This document shows positions 23,201-38,200 of a stretch of DNA of 64,000 bases, piece by piece; within the stretch, counting starts at the first letter, position 1, and each line of letters starts with the position of its first letter. The DNA is from Puffinus mauretanicus. Lineage: Eukaryota > Chordata > Aves > Procellariiformes > Procellariidae. The notes below the pieces were generated by a model, which had not been told where the DNA came from, did not search any database, and saw nothing but the letters and a program-made list of their open reading frames with translations. The translations under genes were made by a program, and so were the position numbers. The stretch is from the NCBI GenBank assembly GCA_023333565.1, contig JAJKFH010002581.1:992001-1056000 (forward strand), read 5' to 3'.

Positions 23201-26200
23201 TTTTTATCTGCTGATAGAGCGAGTAAAGTACTGGGTACTATAAATACATACAAATATAAAAACTGACTTCCATTTCTTTCTTTTTTACATGGGCCCAAAT
23301 GCTTTGAAACTGAAACCTCTGCGAGAGGAAGATATCTATATAAAATGTAGTACAGCAACTGGACTGAAAACATTCTGTTGATTCCAAAGGCTGTTTCCTT
23401 GTGCTTTTCTCTTTAGAGGGGTATTTTTTTGCAAAATTTATCACTGCTGCTGTCTTTTAGCAAGAATTCTAGTTCAAAAATAGGGGAATGCAAAAAACGG
23501 TAAGTATACAGCTTGGGTTGGGTGGAAGGGGTAAAAAGGAAAGAGCCGCACTATTAAATCTTTTTTCAAGAAGGGAATAATTAAGTAGTTTTAATGTCAT
23601 AAAATCTGGCCGGTGTTCAAGCCAGCTATGCCATTTCGTTACAACATGTGTGATCTCTTGTACTTGAACTATGAACTGCAGTTGTGGACTGTAGAAAACT
23701 TAAATAACAACAGAATACTTTCCTGGTTTTAACAGGTTAAAATTTGGAACTTGACCAAACGACAGTGTATTCGTACTGTACAAGCCCATGAAGGCTTTGT
23801 TCGAGGCATGTGTGCTCGTTTCTGTGGTACATCATTCTTTACTGTAAGTATAGTGTGTCTCCTTAGTACAGTGTAGCAGTACAGAGTGCCTGTTCACCAT
23901 CTGTCTTCCAGTGAGCAACTTACTCTCTGCCATACAATATTTAAATATTGTAAGAATACATTTATTAAATTTGTCAGTGAACCTGGCAATTCTATTTCTG
24001 ATGAAATTTTTTTTGATGCTATGATATTGATGTTATTCAAGACTATAGAAGGGATAAATACCAGAAAATTGCTAATGGATGGTCATGTAATTAAAACTTG
24101 AGTAAACTAGTTTTCATTAAAGTAGTAGATAGATTATGTTCATTGAAAGATGTACAAACACTTAAAAAAAGTAACCATTTGCGTATACTATGATTAAAGA
24201 TAAGCTGATTAAGTTAAGATGATTCCATGTTAATTAAGCTTTATTAACTTATAACAACCACAACTGATTCAGTTGCATGTAAACCGTCTGGAAATAGTAT
24301 GTCTTCCTGTTTGCATTAAAACAATTCTAAGATGATGCAATAAGAAGAATTGGTTTTGAAGACTAGAGTGTCCTGAGATTTTACTTCTTTTGAGCTGTTT
24401 TCACTACTATACATTTATCTTTTCTGAAGTACATACCAGGTCATGAGGACAGTAGTTAAAAAATAGCAAAAAATTCTGAGTGACTTCAAATTACAATCCC
24501 CTTATGACAACCCCTCTGCCTGAAAATTGAGAGAGGGGAAGAAGAAACAGTAGTATTGCTGTCAGGAGAGGAAGTTAAACTTGTATAGCTAACATTTTTT
24601 TGGCCAGTTTGCCTGATCCAGGTCACTGTGCAGCCATGTAAAAGCTTGTGCTGGCATAGTGCAAGAGGTAGCATGGCATTTGGAGCAGGCAACTGGAGCA
24701 ACTGAGGTGCGAAGTGCCTTTTAACTGTTTACATGCTCATCAAAATGTCTTCCAGAAGACAATTTGCAGTTTAAGGTGCCGTTTGATTAAGAATGGCACT
24801 AAAAAAATAGTCATTGTTCCAGCTCACCTTTTTCCTATTCGACCCTGGAAGTATCTCTTTGAAAACTGGAAAAGATTCGTGGATCGAGATAGACAGTTGA
24901 ATAGGTGAAGGAAAGGTGGTGGTGGTGGGGCAAACAGTGACAAACAGGAAATCAGTCACCTCCTTTCGCAAGCAGACAGATCCCCAGACAGTCCCTGAGC
25001 AGCAGCCACTTTGGAAGCCAGCCCCTGCCTCCCTTTTCTTCTTCCACTTACCCCAGTTTTTATTGCTGAGCATGATGTTACATGGTATGGAATACTCCTT
25101 TGGCCAATTCAGGTCATCTGTCGTGCCTCTGTTCCCTCCCAGTCTATTGCCCACACCTAGCCTACACGCTGATTGGGGAGAGGTGCTGGCTGATGATGCG
25201 GGATGATGACTGACAGAGAGCGTGCGGGGGAAAATGCCTTGACACTGTGCAGGCACTGTTCAGCAGTAGCCAAGACATTGGTGCCTTATCAGCACTGTTT
25301 TAGCCACAAGTCCAAAACAGTGCCATAGGGGCTGCTATGAAGAATGTTAACTCCATTCCAGCCAGACAATGTACATGTACCTTCTCAGTTTCTAGTGAAA
25401 TATTATGACAAAGAGAACTAATCTTCAGCTTGGAGGTATAAAAGGGAACAGTGAATAGGCAGGAGAGGAGAGCACTTTACTTTTGTGTATGTTATAGATC
25501 ATTCTCTTTTCAAAGGCTGCCTGTACTTAATTGCAAAGCACATCTAGTAAAATAAACAGAATATATTTACATAAAACTGTACATGCTTTCTCCAATATTT
25601 CCAGGTTGGCGATGACAAAACTGTGAAGCAGTGGAAAATGGAGGGCCCTGAATATGGAGAAGAAGAAGAGCCTATTCATACAATTCTTGGAAAGGTAGTA
25701 AATCTAAGTTTTCATTTTCCCACATACCTTCTTTTGAATTAAGTTTGAACCAATTCTTACCTAGCTTTTGCAGGAGAGAGAAATAGTTTGATATCACCTG
25801 TTACCATAATGGATTGTAAGGTGATGGCAGTAAATTTTATAATGGCTTTATATATGACTATAACTTTTAAAGTATCTTCAAGTTTTTATTAGTTTTATTT
25901 TACACATAACCAGAAAGGAGTATCTCAAATGCCATCAGAGATTGCTTAGATCTGTCTCTACTAATCATACCTTTCCTGCAAACTGGTCAGATCTTTCTGT
26001 AGTCTCTTTCTCTTCAGATGTGTGTTGTTAGTGCTTAGTCCGCATTAAATAACTTTCTTTTCATGTCAATACCTCGCAGCCATTCAAAACAAAATTTTAA
26101 CTTTATGTCTTTCTTTTTGACAAAAGCAGACTAAAAATATATACTTCCGCACTTTCGATTTATGATAAGCTTATTTTAATAACAACATTAAATGCTTTTC

Positions 26201-29200
26201 ATAAATAGCTTGAAACTCCTTAATTATTGTAATGTCTATAGAATCTGTTCAGGTCCCCATTGAAAATTTGTAGCTGTACCCTTAACATTTCCATTTGCTT
26301 TAAAGTCAGCCAGGACTTTGTAAATGCGCTTCTAATGCTGACTTCATTGTAAATTAACAAGAAATGCATGCATGCACATTGGGTGAGTACACAGAAAGCT
26401 AGTCTATTGTGTAAGGGTACATCTGATAAGACTTAGTTTCTGGTAGCAGTGGTGACTTGGTTTTCAGTAATATAAATGAATAAAAACATGGCAGACTTGA
26501 TATGCAATGATTTGTTGATCTTTTTTGTAGCAGAACATACTTGCATATTTATGTATATAATTGGTTTTGTAAATGGTTTTGGGGTTTTTTTGCTTGTTTT
26601 TTCTTTTAAAGACAGTGTATACAGGAATTGATCACCACTGGAAGGAAGCTGTTTTTGCCACCTGTGGCCATCAAGTGGACATTTGGGATGAGCAAAGGAC
26701 AAGTCCCATGTGTTCTCTGACATGGGGTTTTGATAGCATAAGCAGCGTAAAATTTAATCCCATTGAGGTAATGTTGCTGTTATACTGATCAAGAAAAATA
26801 CTGATTTCCAATATATAAGATCTAAACTCTATTAACACCATCCTTAACGGCTCTTCCAAATTTAGATTTTGATATGTGTTTTAACATAATATTTAGGGGG
26901 GTGTATATTTTTATGGCTATATTGCTTTGGAATGTGGTGCCAGATATTTTCATCTTTTTATCTTTTGTCTCTGTTAGTGGGGGAGAAGAGAAAGAAAAGG
27001 AGGGTAGTCTCCGTTCTGCCCACAGCAATACGTATCCCATACCTCAATCATACAACGTAGCAATTATGTGGCTGTGGAGCTCTCATCTGTTCCAGTGCCA
27101 GTGACCTGGTTCCCTGTGACCAAGACTTCTCCCCTCCTCTCTGTGTCAAAACAATTGTATTTGATCTTCTACTGCAGTTCCTAAATACCTCTTGGCTGGG
27201 CTGTATTTGTAGATGAAGTGTTCATGAGGAATTGCTTGTTATTTTTAAAGTAGAGAGGACTGGGTGGATTCTGAATCTTACAGGGAAAGCTATTTAAAAT
27301 GTTTGTGCTGAATAATTAGGTGCACAGAAAGAACGATGAATGTATTTCCTTGACTGAAAACGGAACTATTTGACTACCAGTTTTGTGAAATAGCTTAGGT
27401 ATCTAATGTAAGCTGTTAACCATACTCTAGAAGTGTTTAGAAGACCGTACATACTGGTTTTCTTCTTTTTTAGACATACCTTTTGGGAAGCTGTGCTTCT
27501 GACAGAAATATTGTGCTATATGATATGAGAAAATCAACTCCATTAAAGAAGGTAATCTTTTTAACAGAAGCTTATGGCACTAATAATCATACTGAATATG
27601 TAAGTAATCTGTAACTGTTGATGACAATAGAGAAAAGGAAGCTCTGAACTGTGAGTTCACTGAGTTTTCATCATCTAATTTTGAGTCTTTTAACTGAGTT
27701 TGAATTAATATTGGGATTTAAACCACGCAGAGTTCAAAGGGCCCTTTTCTGCATTCAAACGGGCTGTCATGCTCACTCTGTTGTAATTCTTGATAAAGTG
27801 CCTGACCTGACAGCAATTTCACAATAAGAACTTTATGTTCCTATATTGCATTCTGTCTGTGCACGTGTGATTTTTTTTTTTTTCCCTAATTTTTTTTTTC
27901 CCTCCTCCTTGCTGGAAGGAAACAAGGTAACTTCTAAGGCATTTGCTTTCCACCATTGGAGGGCCTTGCTCTGCCTTTGAAAAGGTGTTTTTCTTTTGCA
28001 TGGAGATAAACCCTCCCCTATGCACCTGGTATAAACATTCAGAAATCCTTTGCAGTGGAATCAAAATTGTATTTATATGTGGAATTTACAATGATATGAA
28101 GATTCCTATTTATCTTTAAGAGAATGTATGTATTTATTTAAAACAAGAAGCCAGTAATTCATGCACAAATATTAACCTCGATCAAGTTCAGTAGTTTTGA
28201 GCCCCAGAATTATCTTAACAATTTTCTTCTTGAAATACAATATTCTGGCTTGTGAATATACGCTCAGTATCCTTTTGGTATGTTTTGTACTGTCTGCAAT
28301 GACACTGGTCTGATATGCACTGAACACTATAATGGTACTTAACTTAGTTATAAAAGAGGAATATTGTTGACATAACAGTATTTCTTTCTCTCCCTGTGCC
28401 CCAACAATTTTTAATGAAGTTTCGTTTGGGCCATTGAGACAGTGCTTATAAAAAATTGTCAGTGATGCCAGCTGGAGACCTGAATGTCGAAATGAACACA
28501 GCCAGTGCTGTAGATCTGCAGTTACAAGTTAAAAGAATGTAGTTTGAGCCTTTGTGAATTAAGTTTGAATCTAATGGAGTTTTACATATGTATATATGCT
28601 AAATATATGAGAGTATACATACATGTGCATATATACCTGTGTGCACATATGTATATATGTGTATCTCATGTAGCAAGTAGCATGCTTAGGTGCATTTCCT
28701 GCTATAGAAGTAAAACACTGATGAATACTTCCTTGCATCCGTGGATACAGTACTGGGTTTCCTGCTGGGACAGGGATGATTCTCCTGTGGAGAGGCAGGC
28801 TGAATGTCCATTTCTGCATTGAGAGCTAAGAGCTCTGTAACTCCCAAGAGAAGGGTGCGGCTTATTAGAGGTACCTTACCTACGTATGGGCACTGGCTTC
28901 TAGCACTGCTGTGTTCCTGGTGTTTGATCAGCAAAGCAGCTCACACGCTGTCCTGAGTTTGGAACTCAGTGGGAGTCCCTTCCCTAACGGAAGTAGGAGT
29001 ACAACTTTCCACATCATGAAGCAGTAGCTCTCTTGCCCGTTTGTCCTGTCTGTGAGCTTCGAAGTCTTAAGTTTCAAAGAGGGACGGATAAGATGTTGAG
29101 ATGCTGCCTAAGTGCAAAATAAGAACTAGTCTAAGAAAGCTAGGAAAAGATGAAGGGAAGCACTCCTGTTGCATGACAAGAGGAAGATGTTTTCATAGAA

Positions 29201-32200
29201 GTTGGTACACTTTAAAACTGTAAGTCATTCTTGTGCAACCTGGAAAGCTTAGGGTGTTTTAAAGATAGACTTTAGCATTTAAATAGCTGACAGGAACTGT
29301 TGTCCATTGCTTGTAACATTTTTAGCTGTTCACCTCAACCAAATACCTTGTAGGTAGTAAAGGAGGACTGATTAATTATTTGGGTGATCTGGTTTTGTAT
29401 TAAAGTAATCTCAAAATCTCCAGGCTGACACTCTTTGTAAGCAAGTGCTCACAGTTAAAATAAATAAACCAACACAGCCAAGTCTTCAGGGACTTCACAA
29501 CTTTGACTTGTCTTAATAAGGACTTTTTCTTATGAAGTTACTAAATGTATCTACAATTGATTGAAAAATAGTGTCAGAAGATGGCTCTGCTACAGGTTTA
29601 GATAGTTCTGAAATGCCATTATTAATGTATTTACAGCAACTTAAATCACTTCCAGCCCAGGTTGCCTTACCTAGTTGTTACTGAATATAATGCTAGAACT
29701 GTACAGAGAATCCTTTTCTTAGGTACTATTTTAATTCCAAATGCCACTGCTGAAATAAACTGAATGCTTGTAAATTTGGGTGAAAAAATAGTGAAGCAAG
29801 ATGTGGAGCATGGACTTTGACCAAATCTGACCCTTTTTGAAAAAGAGCTGGATTTTTCAGCAATATAGAGTTATTTTGTGGCATGATTTAAAATATTTAT
29901 TATACATAATAATGTGTTAACATTAATTGTGTACTCATTTTGCAGTGGCTGAAAAACTTGGACGGGGAAGAATAAAGAACCATCCTTGATTATTAGCTTC
30001 CCAGATATGTGCAAGGTTTATAACTAGGAGGACAATACTGAAATCTGAACAAATTCTAGCTGTCACATTACTGTAAACATAGGGCCTTTCAGTGGCCTAT
30101 CGTTTCAGTAAAGTCACTTTTTAAAGTAGAGATAATTTTAGACATTTGACGATTACATTCAGTTCTGGATGCATGTAGTTTCTGAAAATGAGCAGTATTT
30201 TGCAGCGCAGACTTCATATTGAATAGGATAATGTCACCTGGGAAATGAGGACTTACGGAGAATGAGAATCATGAGAATATGCACACACTCATAAAATCAC
30301 AATCTTTTTTTGGGGGGGAGGGGCGGGGGTGTTCAGTAGTGGTCATGACTATTAACTTGCTTTGAGATTGTGTTCATTGTTGTAAAAGTTATAATTGTAC
30401 AACTATATTTTGTTCTATGTATGTAAATTTATGGTGTTTGGTATAGTAAGCTGAGAACAAAAATGAGTTTGGAGTACCATAGCATTAAACACCCAGATTT
30501 CAGGATTTTCAAGTAGGATAGTGGCTGGCCTGGAGCATTGTGGAAAATCCTGTTTAGAGTTGTTCAGTTTGTTAATAAGTTGCTCTGTAATTATACATCT
30601 ACTTTGTGTCAGGCGTACTGTATGGGATTTATTTTTAAACACAGTGGTTGAAAGCTCCTCCAAGACTCAGCAGAAGCCAAAGCTGTTGCGTCGTACGGGC
30701 TGTCAGATGACCTCCTCCCTGCCTCCCCCTCTTCCCCAGAGGCCCAGCTGTTACTGCCACAGCTGTCCTCCATGGTGGGGGCATCTGACATCCAGCTTCT
30801 AATACCTCTTGTCTAATCCACTGTTAGCAAAGTAGAAGGGTCTTATTAGGCTGTCATCAGCTGCCTTCCTCCCACTCAAGACAGACTGGCCTCTTTGTAG
30901 CCATCTGCTTACTAGCAGCAAGCAAGTCATGAATGTGTAGCAAATGATTCACTGCTAATACAGTGATAGTGGTGAGTAGATTACAACGCAGTAACTTCTG
31001 CACACATTGCTTGGCACTTCAACAAGAAATGGCAACTGTCCTGGAGAATTCATGAACTGCGATTTCAGAGATAAAATAATGAAGGGATAGTAATAACTGG
31101 GAGAACATCAAAATGTTATAATAGCTTTGCAAATGCTGGTTCACAGTGTCAATTAATGACTGTAGCCTTTGAAATAACCATTTAATTAGGCATGTTTATG
31201 GATTACTTTAACTGAAGGTTCCTGTAAATATGATGGAGAAGGGAAATTTTTTAGAAGTTCCAGGTTTACATGTTGACCACTAATATGTTTACATGGTTTA
31301 TGTGTTAAAAGACCACTTAGAAGAATTTGCTTCTAAGATGACTTGCAGAGGAAAATTTAATTGCTGTGTAGCACAACGCAGTGAGCATATGATGAGGGAC
31401 AGGAGGTTCTTGAGTTCCAATTCTAACACTGCTAAGGAAACATTCTGTCATGTCACTATTCCTCTGCCATAGTTCTGTATCTAGAAAGTGCTTGTTTCCA
31501 GTGGTATAGAAAGTTTTGAACTATAGTGAGTATTTTACTGCCTATAGCAAGGTAGCAATGTGTAAATATCTTTCAGGTTATCTTGAACATGAGGACAAAT
31601 ACACTGTGTTGGAACCCCATGGAAGCTTTCGTTTTTACTGCAGCAAATGAAGATTACAAGTAAGCGTGACCTTGCTTTTTGATGATCCTGATCATGTTTT
31701 TAATCTGTATCTTGGTGATTTATCATCATGCTAAAATAAAGTTTTAAAAAACTACTTAAACTCTAATTTGACTCACTTAAGTAATAACCTAGAGAATTAT
31801 AGGCTCTTGGATTTTAAAAAAATATAGTTGATAGTAGACTGCCTATTTCTCTGTATTTCAGTACTTGGGGGGAGAAAAAAGCAGTGTAACTTAGAAAAAG
31901 TGCAGCTGAACCAGTGCAAGTGTAACTTGCAACGGGACCTGGAAAGTAAGTACTATTGGTCCAGTCTGAGGCAATAAAGTGTTTGTTTTCTTGCCAGGTC
32001 TTGTGAAGCTTGATATATTGTACTGGTCAGTTATTTTTGATAAGAACATTTCTTAAAAAAAAAAAAATTATCTTTTGTGAAACAGTTCAGAGACTGCAAT
32101 ACTTATCCTTTCAATGTCTCAGAGCAGTTTTTTACTTTTGAACAATACTATTCATGTGAACAGCTAATCTGATATTGAAAAAGCTGCCTCTTCAAAACTA

Positions 32201-35200
32201 GGCCACTGCAAAATGTGCTCAACATCCTTTTTTCCAGGAAGTCAGTGATCTAACAATAGATCACTGTTTTCTTCTAGAACATAGGAGTTTTATCACTTAT
32301 CTTAAGGCTGTTTTTCCAAGGAAATAGAATCTGGCCCAGACCTTGAAAGTGGGTGTTGTATCTAATGTACTGCTTTTCACCTATTTTGGTTATGGTATGG
32401 TAAGGCTACCAGGCTACCTATGTTTGTTTGTGCATCTTTTTTTTTTCCTTTTGCTTTTTTTTTTTCTTTTTTCCCCTTGCTAAACTAAAAATGGTAGATG
32501 TTATTGTTAGGGGCAACTGTCCTCTTGCAAACTAAAGCAATTAGTATAAGCACAATGGCAAGTGCATATATCAACAATGCCCATGCAAGTGTTAGCTGAT
32601 TGTATGGAGAGCAGTTTTGAATATGATGCTAGCATACTTTTTCTTGGGAAATTTAGAAGGAAGAAGCAATAGTTGCCAGTAAACTATTGAATAAGAGACA
32701 TTGAATTAATTCCAGTTATGCACTCGTCTGCAGCAAGGAGGGCGAGAAACCTGCTAAATTACAAATTTTTAATATAGTAGTTCTACTGAATAGTGTATCT
32801 TAAGCAGGTTTCATTAAATGCTTTGTCTGTAAAGCACCTCTGCTTATTGGCACTAGGCAAATTAATGATCTACTCAGTTATTATGCCTTGCTATGTATCA
32901 GAGTGCTTGTTGATTCAGAGAGGGTGCAGGTAGACATCATCTGAGCTTTGAAGTGCTTAAGAGCAAACCAGCTGTGGTCCAGCAGCTGTGTGTTTATTTT
33001 TAATGTAATGCTTTCTACAGAGAGTGTGCTCTGCTAAACTAGTATCTCCATGTATTGAAGGACCAAGCTTTCCTTGGACTCCTACATTGTCTGGCCTAAA
33101 GACAATGAAGCATTAGGAAAGGGTGCCAACCAAATGGGAACTTCACAGTAGACTCTGAATTACTAGGAGTTCCCAGTATGGGAATATCTAGTAACCTTGC
33201 AGAGCTGATAGGCTTGCCGTAATGATTCAGAGATGCTTATCCAAGTTCAGGTTATATACTTCTATCTGGAGATGGAATAAAGGAGGACAGTGTGGTGGTT
33301 GGAGAAATAGGTTTGGTCAGTGACCCATGAACAGATGGGAGACTATCTGTTCTTTGGCAGTGAGCAAGAAACCTAGGTCTGATCCAGTAGCTAAAGCCTC
33401 TGGTTAATAAACTTTTTTCAAGTCCTATACAATGCATCATTCTTTCTTTTCATGTGTTATGAGCAGTTTTAAAGAGTTCCCTCTGCAATATGGATCTATC
33501 CTTAAGTGTGATTTATGTATGATTAAAGTAGCTGTTCAGCAAAAATTTACTGTTTACTTAGGAGCTGTTAAGATATTAAGCTGTTGGTGTATTTATTTTA
33601 AAGCTTATATACTTTCGATATGCGCTTTCTTGAATCACCTGTGACGGTGCATATGGATCATGTGTCTGCTGTTCTTGATGTGGATTATTCACCCACTGGG
33701 AAAGAATTTGTCTCCGCCAGCTTTGATAAGTCTGTCCGCATTTTTCCTGTAGACAAAGGTCACAGCAGGTGAGTGATTTTACACCTTTCTCTCTTGCTGT
33801 CATTCATTCCAGGGACCTCCAACCCCAGTCCTCAGAATTCTTAATTCGTTCATTAACATCTTCATTGGGGCATTCACTTCCTGTGAATATTGAAGTCTTA
33901 TTCTGTATATAACTTGAGATTGACAGGTCATGTAGTTGACAGATAATTCTGGAGTATGTATTAGAGTAGAACTTCAACTTAACGGATAGCAGTACTTATG
34001 CAGTTTTGCATTAAAATTACAGTGGATTATTCTTCTTGGGTGTACTCATTTGTATTCTACCAAGATGAATCCCATCTTATTTCCCTCTATATGTACCTTT
34101 AATGTTTTTAGGTCACTTTGTACTGTATCTGTCACCACTTAAGTTCGCAGTGCCTTACAACATTGTAGCATTTGGTTTTCTAGGGACTGTTTTCATCCTA
34201 TATGGATGATTGCTAAAGACGTTATGTGAAAAGCATTGTTGTATAAATTCCTGAGGATCAGTTTGGGACACTTTTGTAATCTGTTTAGGCACGCTTATTA
34301 CCTTTTGTTCATATTTTGTTAACCAGGTTTTGATTCATGTGACAATGCTTTGAATACAATTAATTCACTTTGAATTAGTTTTTCATCTAAGATTTCATGA
34401 GGCAGTGTATTAAATATTTTGCTGAAGTTCAGATTGGATCTACTATCTCTCCTTTTTTTTTTTTTTTTTTTTAATTTGTCTGGTGTCATTTGTTCTTCAT
34501 AAACCTACCTTCATTATTCTCTGTTGTCAGTTCTTCCTCTTTTTTCTTTATTAACTTTATTTTACTTCTGGTTGCCTTCCTCTTTCCAACTTCGGCCCCC
34601 CAAAAAGTTGCTACTAAGTCAATTTCTAGGTGGTTTTGGGGGGTAGAAATGTTGAAATATTGATGGGGGAGGAGTATATTTTTATTACTGATTGATGCAG
34701 CTATGTATGCGTTATTCAGCGTAACTGTATGCTCCTATACTGCATTAAAGATTGAGAGGGGTTGTTTACATTTTCCTTTATATCTAATCTACAGGTAGTT
34801 TTCATTTTCTTCCTGTCTTGCAATAATATTTTAAATGTAATTAGGTATTGCAGTTCCTTTTTGGGTTTGTTTTGGTTTTTTAAATTCTTTTATTATTAAA
34901 CAATATGGTTGGCAGCTCCTGTGTTCTACAGGTTTTTCTTTCTATGGAATAGTAATGTTCACAAAAGTGGTCATATGCAAAATTAAAGCACATCATTGAG
35001 GGGAAGTTTGCAGACCCCATAAGGCAACAGTAAAAGGCTTTATTCCACATTATAGCAGATTGTTGCCAAGGCCTGTGGAAGGAATTTTCCTCCTTGTCCC
35101 CCCTTTTTTCCCCTTCTGTGTGGTGGCCATAAATCTAGTGAGAAAAAACCTTACAAATGAAGAACTTAGTCTCATATAAGCTGACTAGGGCATTCTGGGA

Positions 35201-38200
35201 CACTTAAAATTCTTTAGAAGCTGGGCTTTTTCAGAATTGCATAATTTCAGGATTAATTGAAATTAATCCCATGGAATGGAGAAAAGTCTCCAAATGGAAG
35301 GTCTGATTCCCCTTGGAAAACTGAGAGGGCAGTTAAGAGTATCTGTAAATAAGGATCCTGACAGTATTCCAGTTTTGACTTTTGATCTCCGGCCAGTCTG
35401 AAAAACTCCTAACTTCCATTGCTTTCTATTTTATTTTAAAATGAAAATTTAAATTAGGAACTTGATTAGCCATAAGAAATAGGATTTATTATGAAGTTGA
35501 TTAAATTTAGTAAATTCTTGGTAAACAGAACCGGATGTCTGTGCAAATTTTTTAAATGACACATCCAGGTTATTTGGCCATGTTTTGTGTTTTTCCTGTC
35601 CCTGAGAATGATATTTAATAATTTGCGATGACAGCAACAGGAGAGGCAAAGGCTGAAAATTCAGAGTAAGGAAAAGAAAAGTACTTAGTTCCCCAAAGGT
35701 GGGTGAAGAAAAGCTTTGTTATTGTGTCAAATAGTAAAATTAAAGTAAACATAAAAGATGCTTATGAAAATGCATATGTGCACACACGCTATTAAAGATC
35801 AACATCAGTAAAAAGCTGATGTGAGTATTTATTATTAATATTTTCTGAAGGTACTCATGCTCAGTCTTCCACATGGTTGTTCTTGTAGAGCATCACTTGA
35901 GTGTGAATTACAAGAGGTGGTTAATCTTCTTAAAGCTTATTGAAGGTGATATATTAATTACTTTTGTTTTTGTCACAACACCTCCAGCTCAACCCCAGTC
36001 TAGTTTTTCCATGGCTCTTGAATAGGTGTTATTTCCGTATTTCCTTTCCATTACTACTTGGGTTTTACTTGTAAAAATAACTGGGTAGAAGAAAGAGAAT
36101 GGTCTATAAGCTGCAGTGCGTGACTGATATACCAAAGGGTGGTGGGTATTAGTGGACGGTGAGTAGGCCTTACTTATTCTTCACCTTTAGAATGCTAATA
36201 AATAACTAAAATTACCAGAAAAGTGTACTTAGTACTATATTTTTATAGCAGAAATAAAAGAATAACTTCATGAATACTATTGTTCTGCTTGTTTGGTACA
36301 TACTTAATGAAAACTAGATAAGCATTTCATTTAAATATTGGTTTAAATGTAACATGTAGAAACATTTTTCAACAGGGGCCAGCACTTGTTGAGCAGGAGT
36401 CTGATCGGCAGAAATTAAATGTAGCTTATGCTTTAATAGTCATACAGCTGTTCTGAATCCTTTTTTACTAGCTGATACTTCTTCTTAAGTTCTTGTTTGC
36501 AGGACTGGAGACTTTTCTTTGAGTTTTTAGGGGTTTAAAATTTTTCCTAGGAGTCCTTTAGACAATGATAACGAAGTCCATTTTTGGGGAAAGGAGGGAA
36601 ATCACAATGAAGAGTAGCCAGTCCATTGCCATGTCATAAATGGACAGCTGGAGGTGTTTTTTTACTGTTCTCTTTCTTGTTCATAATGGTGGTGTCAGAT
36701 TCTTTGGCACCCATTCTTCTGCAGTCCCATTCTGTAATGCTTGATCAATATAACAGCATATCAATGAAAATTATTTTGGGAACAGTATGCATATCATATT
36801 ATATACCCATGGCATGTTTTGCAAAAAGAGTTATTCTTTAGCTATTTACTGTAATTTCTATGAAAACACTTATTAAAAAGCATCTTATCCTAGGTGGTCC
36901 TTTATCAGTCTAACCATCATACTTTATTTGAATCTCTCTCTCTATATATTTAAGATCAGCACAGTGTTTAAAACAAAGTCAAAAACCAACAACAACGAAA
37001 AGTAAAAAATATATTTTGCCTTGAACAGAATGCTTTCTGCTATTTGAAAGGTAATGTTGGTGGGAAAAGTGATAGATCATTTAAAAATGTCTCTCTTTGC
37101 TTTAGGGAGATATATCATACAAAGCGAATGCAGCATGTCATCACTGTAAAATGGACTTCAGATAACAAATATATCCTGTGTGGCTCAGATGAGATGAATA
37201 TTCGTCTGTGGAAAGCTAATGCTTCTGAAAAACTGGGAGTGGTAAGAGTTGCATTTTACTTTTTGTTATCACAAGACAAGCTGTTTGGGTTTTTTTTTTT
37301 GTTGTTATTACAACTGGTTAGCATCTTCAACTTCTAAAAACTTGTTTCTAAAGGGAAAATGTAAAATTGTAGTTTGACATTTGTATTTAGTTTGAAAACT
37401 GACGTGCAGTATAGCTCATTGCATTTACTACTACTTATAATAAAATTACATGCCTTGTTATTGCTACACAAGGTGACTTTTTTTTTGGGGGGGTCTTGTT
37501 CAATGTTAACAGTAATCATCAGTTCTAACTAAACTGGATTAGAGTTTTTTACCTGAGCGCTACAGGTGAGAATTCGTCCCTTTGCACTAGAGAAAAAGCA
37601 ATACATTCTGGTTTGCCATGCATAAGTCATTCTACTGAAGCTTAGGGTTACTACTTTTAAAAAATTTTGACCGGTGTGCAACTGGTTCACGTGCAGATCA
37701 TACTGTAATAAGCATATGCATTGTAAAATAGACCATTTGCACCCATGCATAACTGAGATTGTCATTAACCTATATAATTCTCAGATATCAAGTGGGCAAA
37801 CTAGTGTGGTGTCTGAAGTCCATTTAATTCAACGTAAGTCAATTTGGTTAAAGTGTTCCTAGTAGGAACAGACATCAGTCTAATTAGACACATGTCTTTT
37901 CAGTTACACTTGTTCAAATGTTTTTGTATAGACAAAGCCAAAATGTTCTATTACAGTTGCCATTTGCATGTATTCATCTGCACAGTTGTATTAAACTATT
38001 GAATGATTTTGGAGAATGAATTTGACACTTTGTCTGCTGGGAGTAATCCCTTTACGTAGCTTTATATTGTTACGGTATTTTGGAGGTGCTTACATTGCTT
38101 TTTCTGAGCCCATCAGCATAGCTGTCAAATAATGCTTGGGGGAATTTCTACTTGATCTTGTGAAAGATTGAGAGGGGGAGGAAAGGGAAGTTGTAATTCA

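Larger units (their letters stand above)
20243..25604 (+). other. DCAF13: DCAF13 introns 1-3
   Basis: Intron 1 (20243-22214) begins inside the CpG island and then turns AT-rich. Intron 2 (22415-23735) has T/G-rich tracts. Intron 3 (23844-25604) carries an avian LTR repeat near its 3' end. No further exon is supported. A 161-codon - strand frame at 24771-25256 overlaps the LTR and is rejected. Confidence 0.8.
25695..37105 (+). other. DCAF13: DCAF13 introns 4-8
   Basis: Introns 25695-26611, 26768-27473, 27552-31576, 31660-33603 and 33769-37105. They are AT-rich, with T-rich tracts and simple repeats but no recognisable transposon body or extra exon. Open frames in them are short and unlike known proteins. 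Confidence 0.8.

Noticed and set aside
24771..25256. 161-codon - strand open frame in DCAF13 intron 3
   Set aside because: It overlaps the LTR repeat, is antisense to the gene and shows no protein motif.
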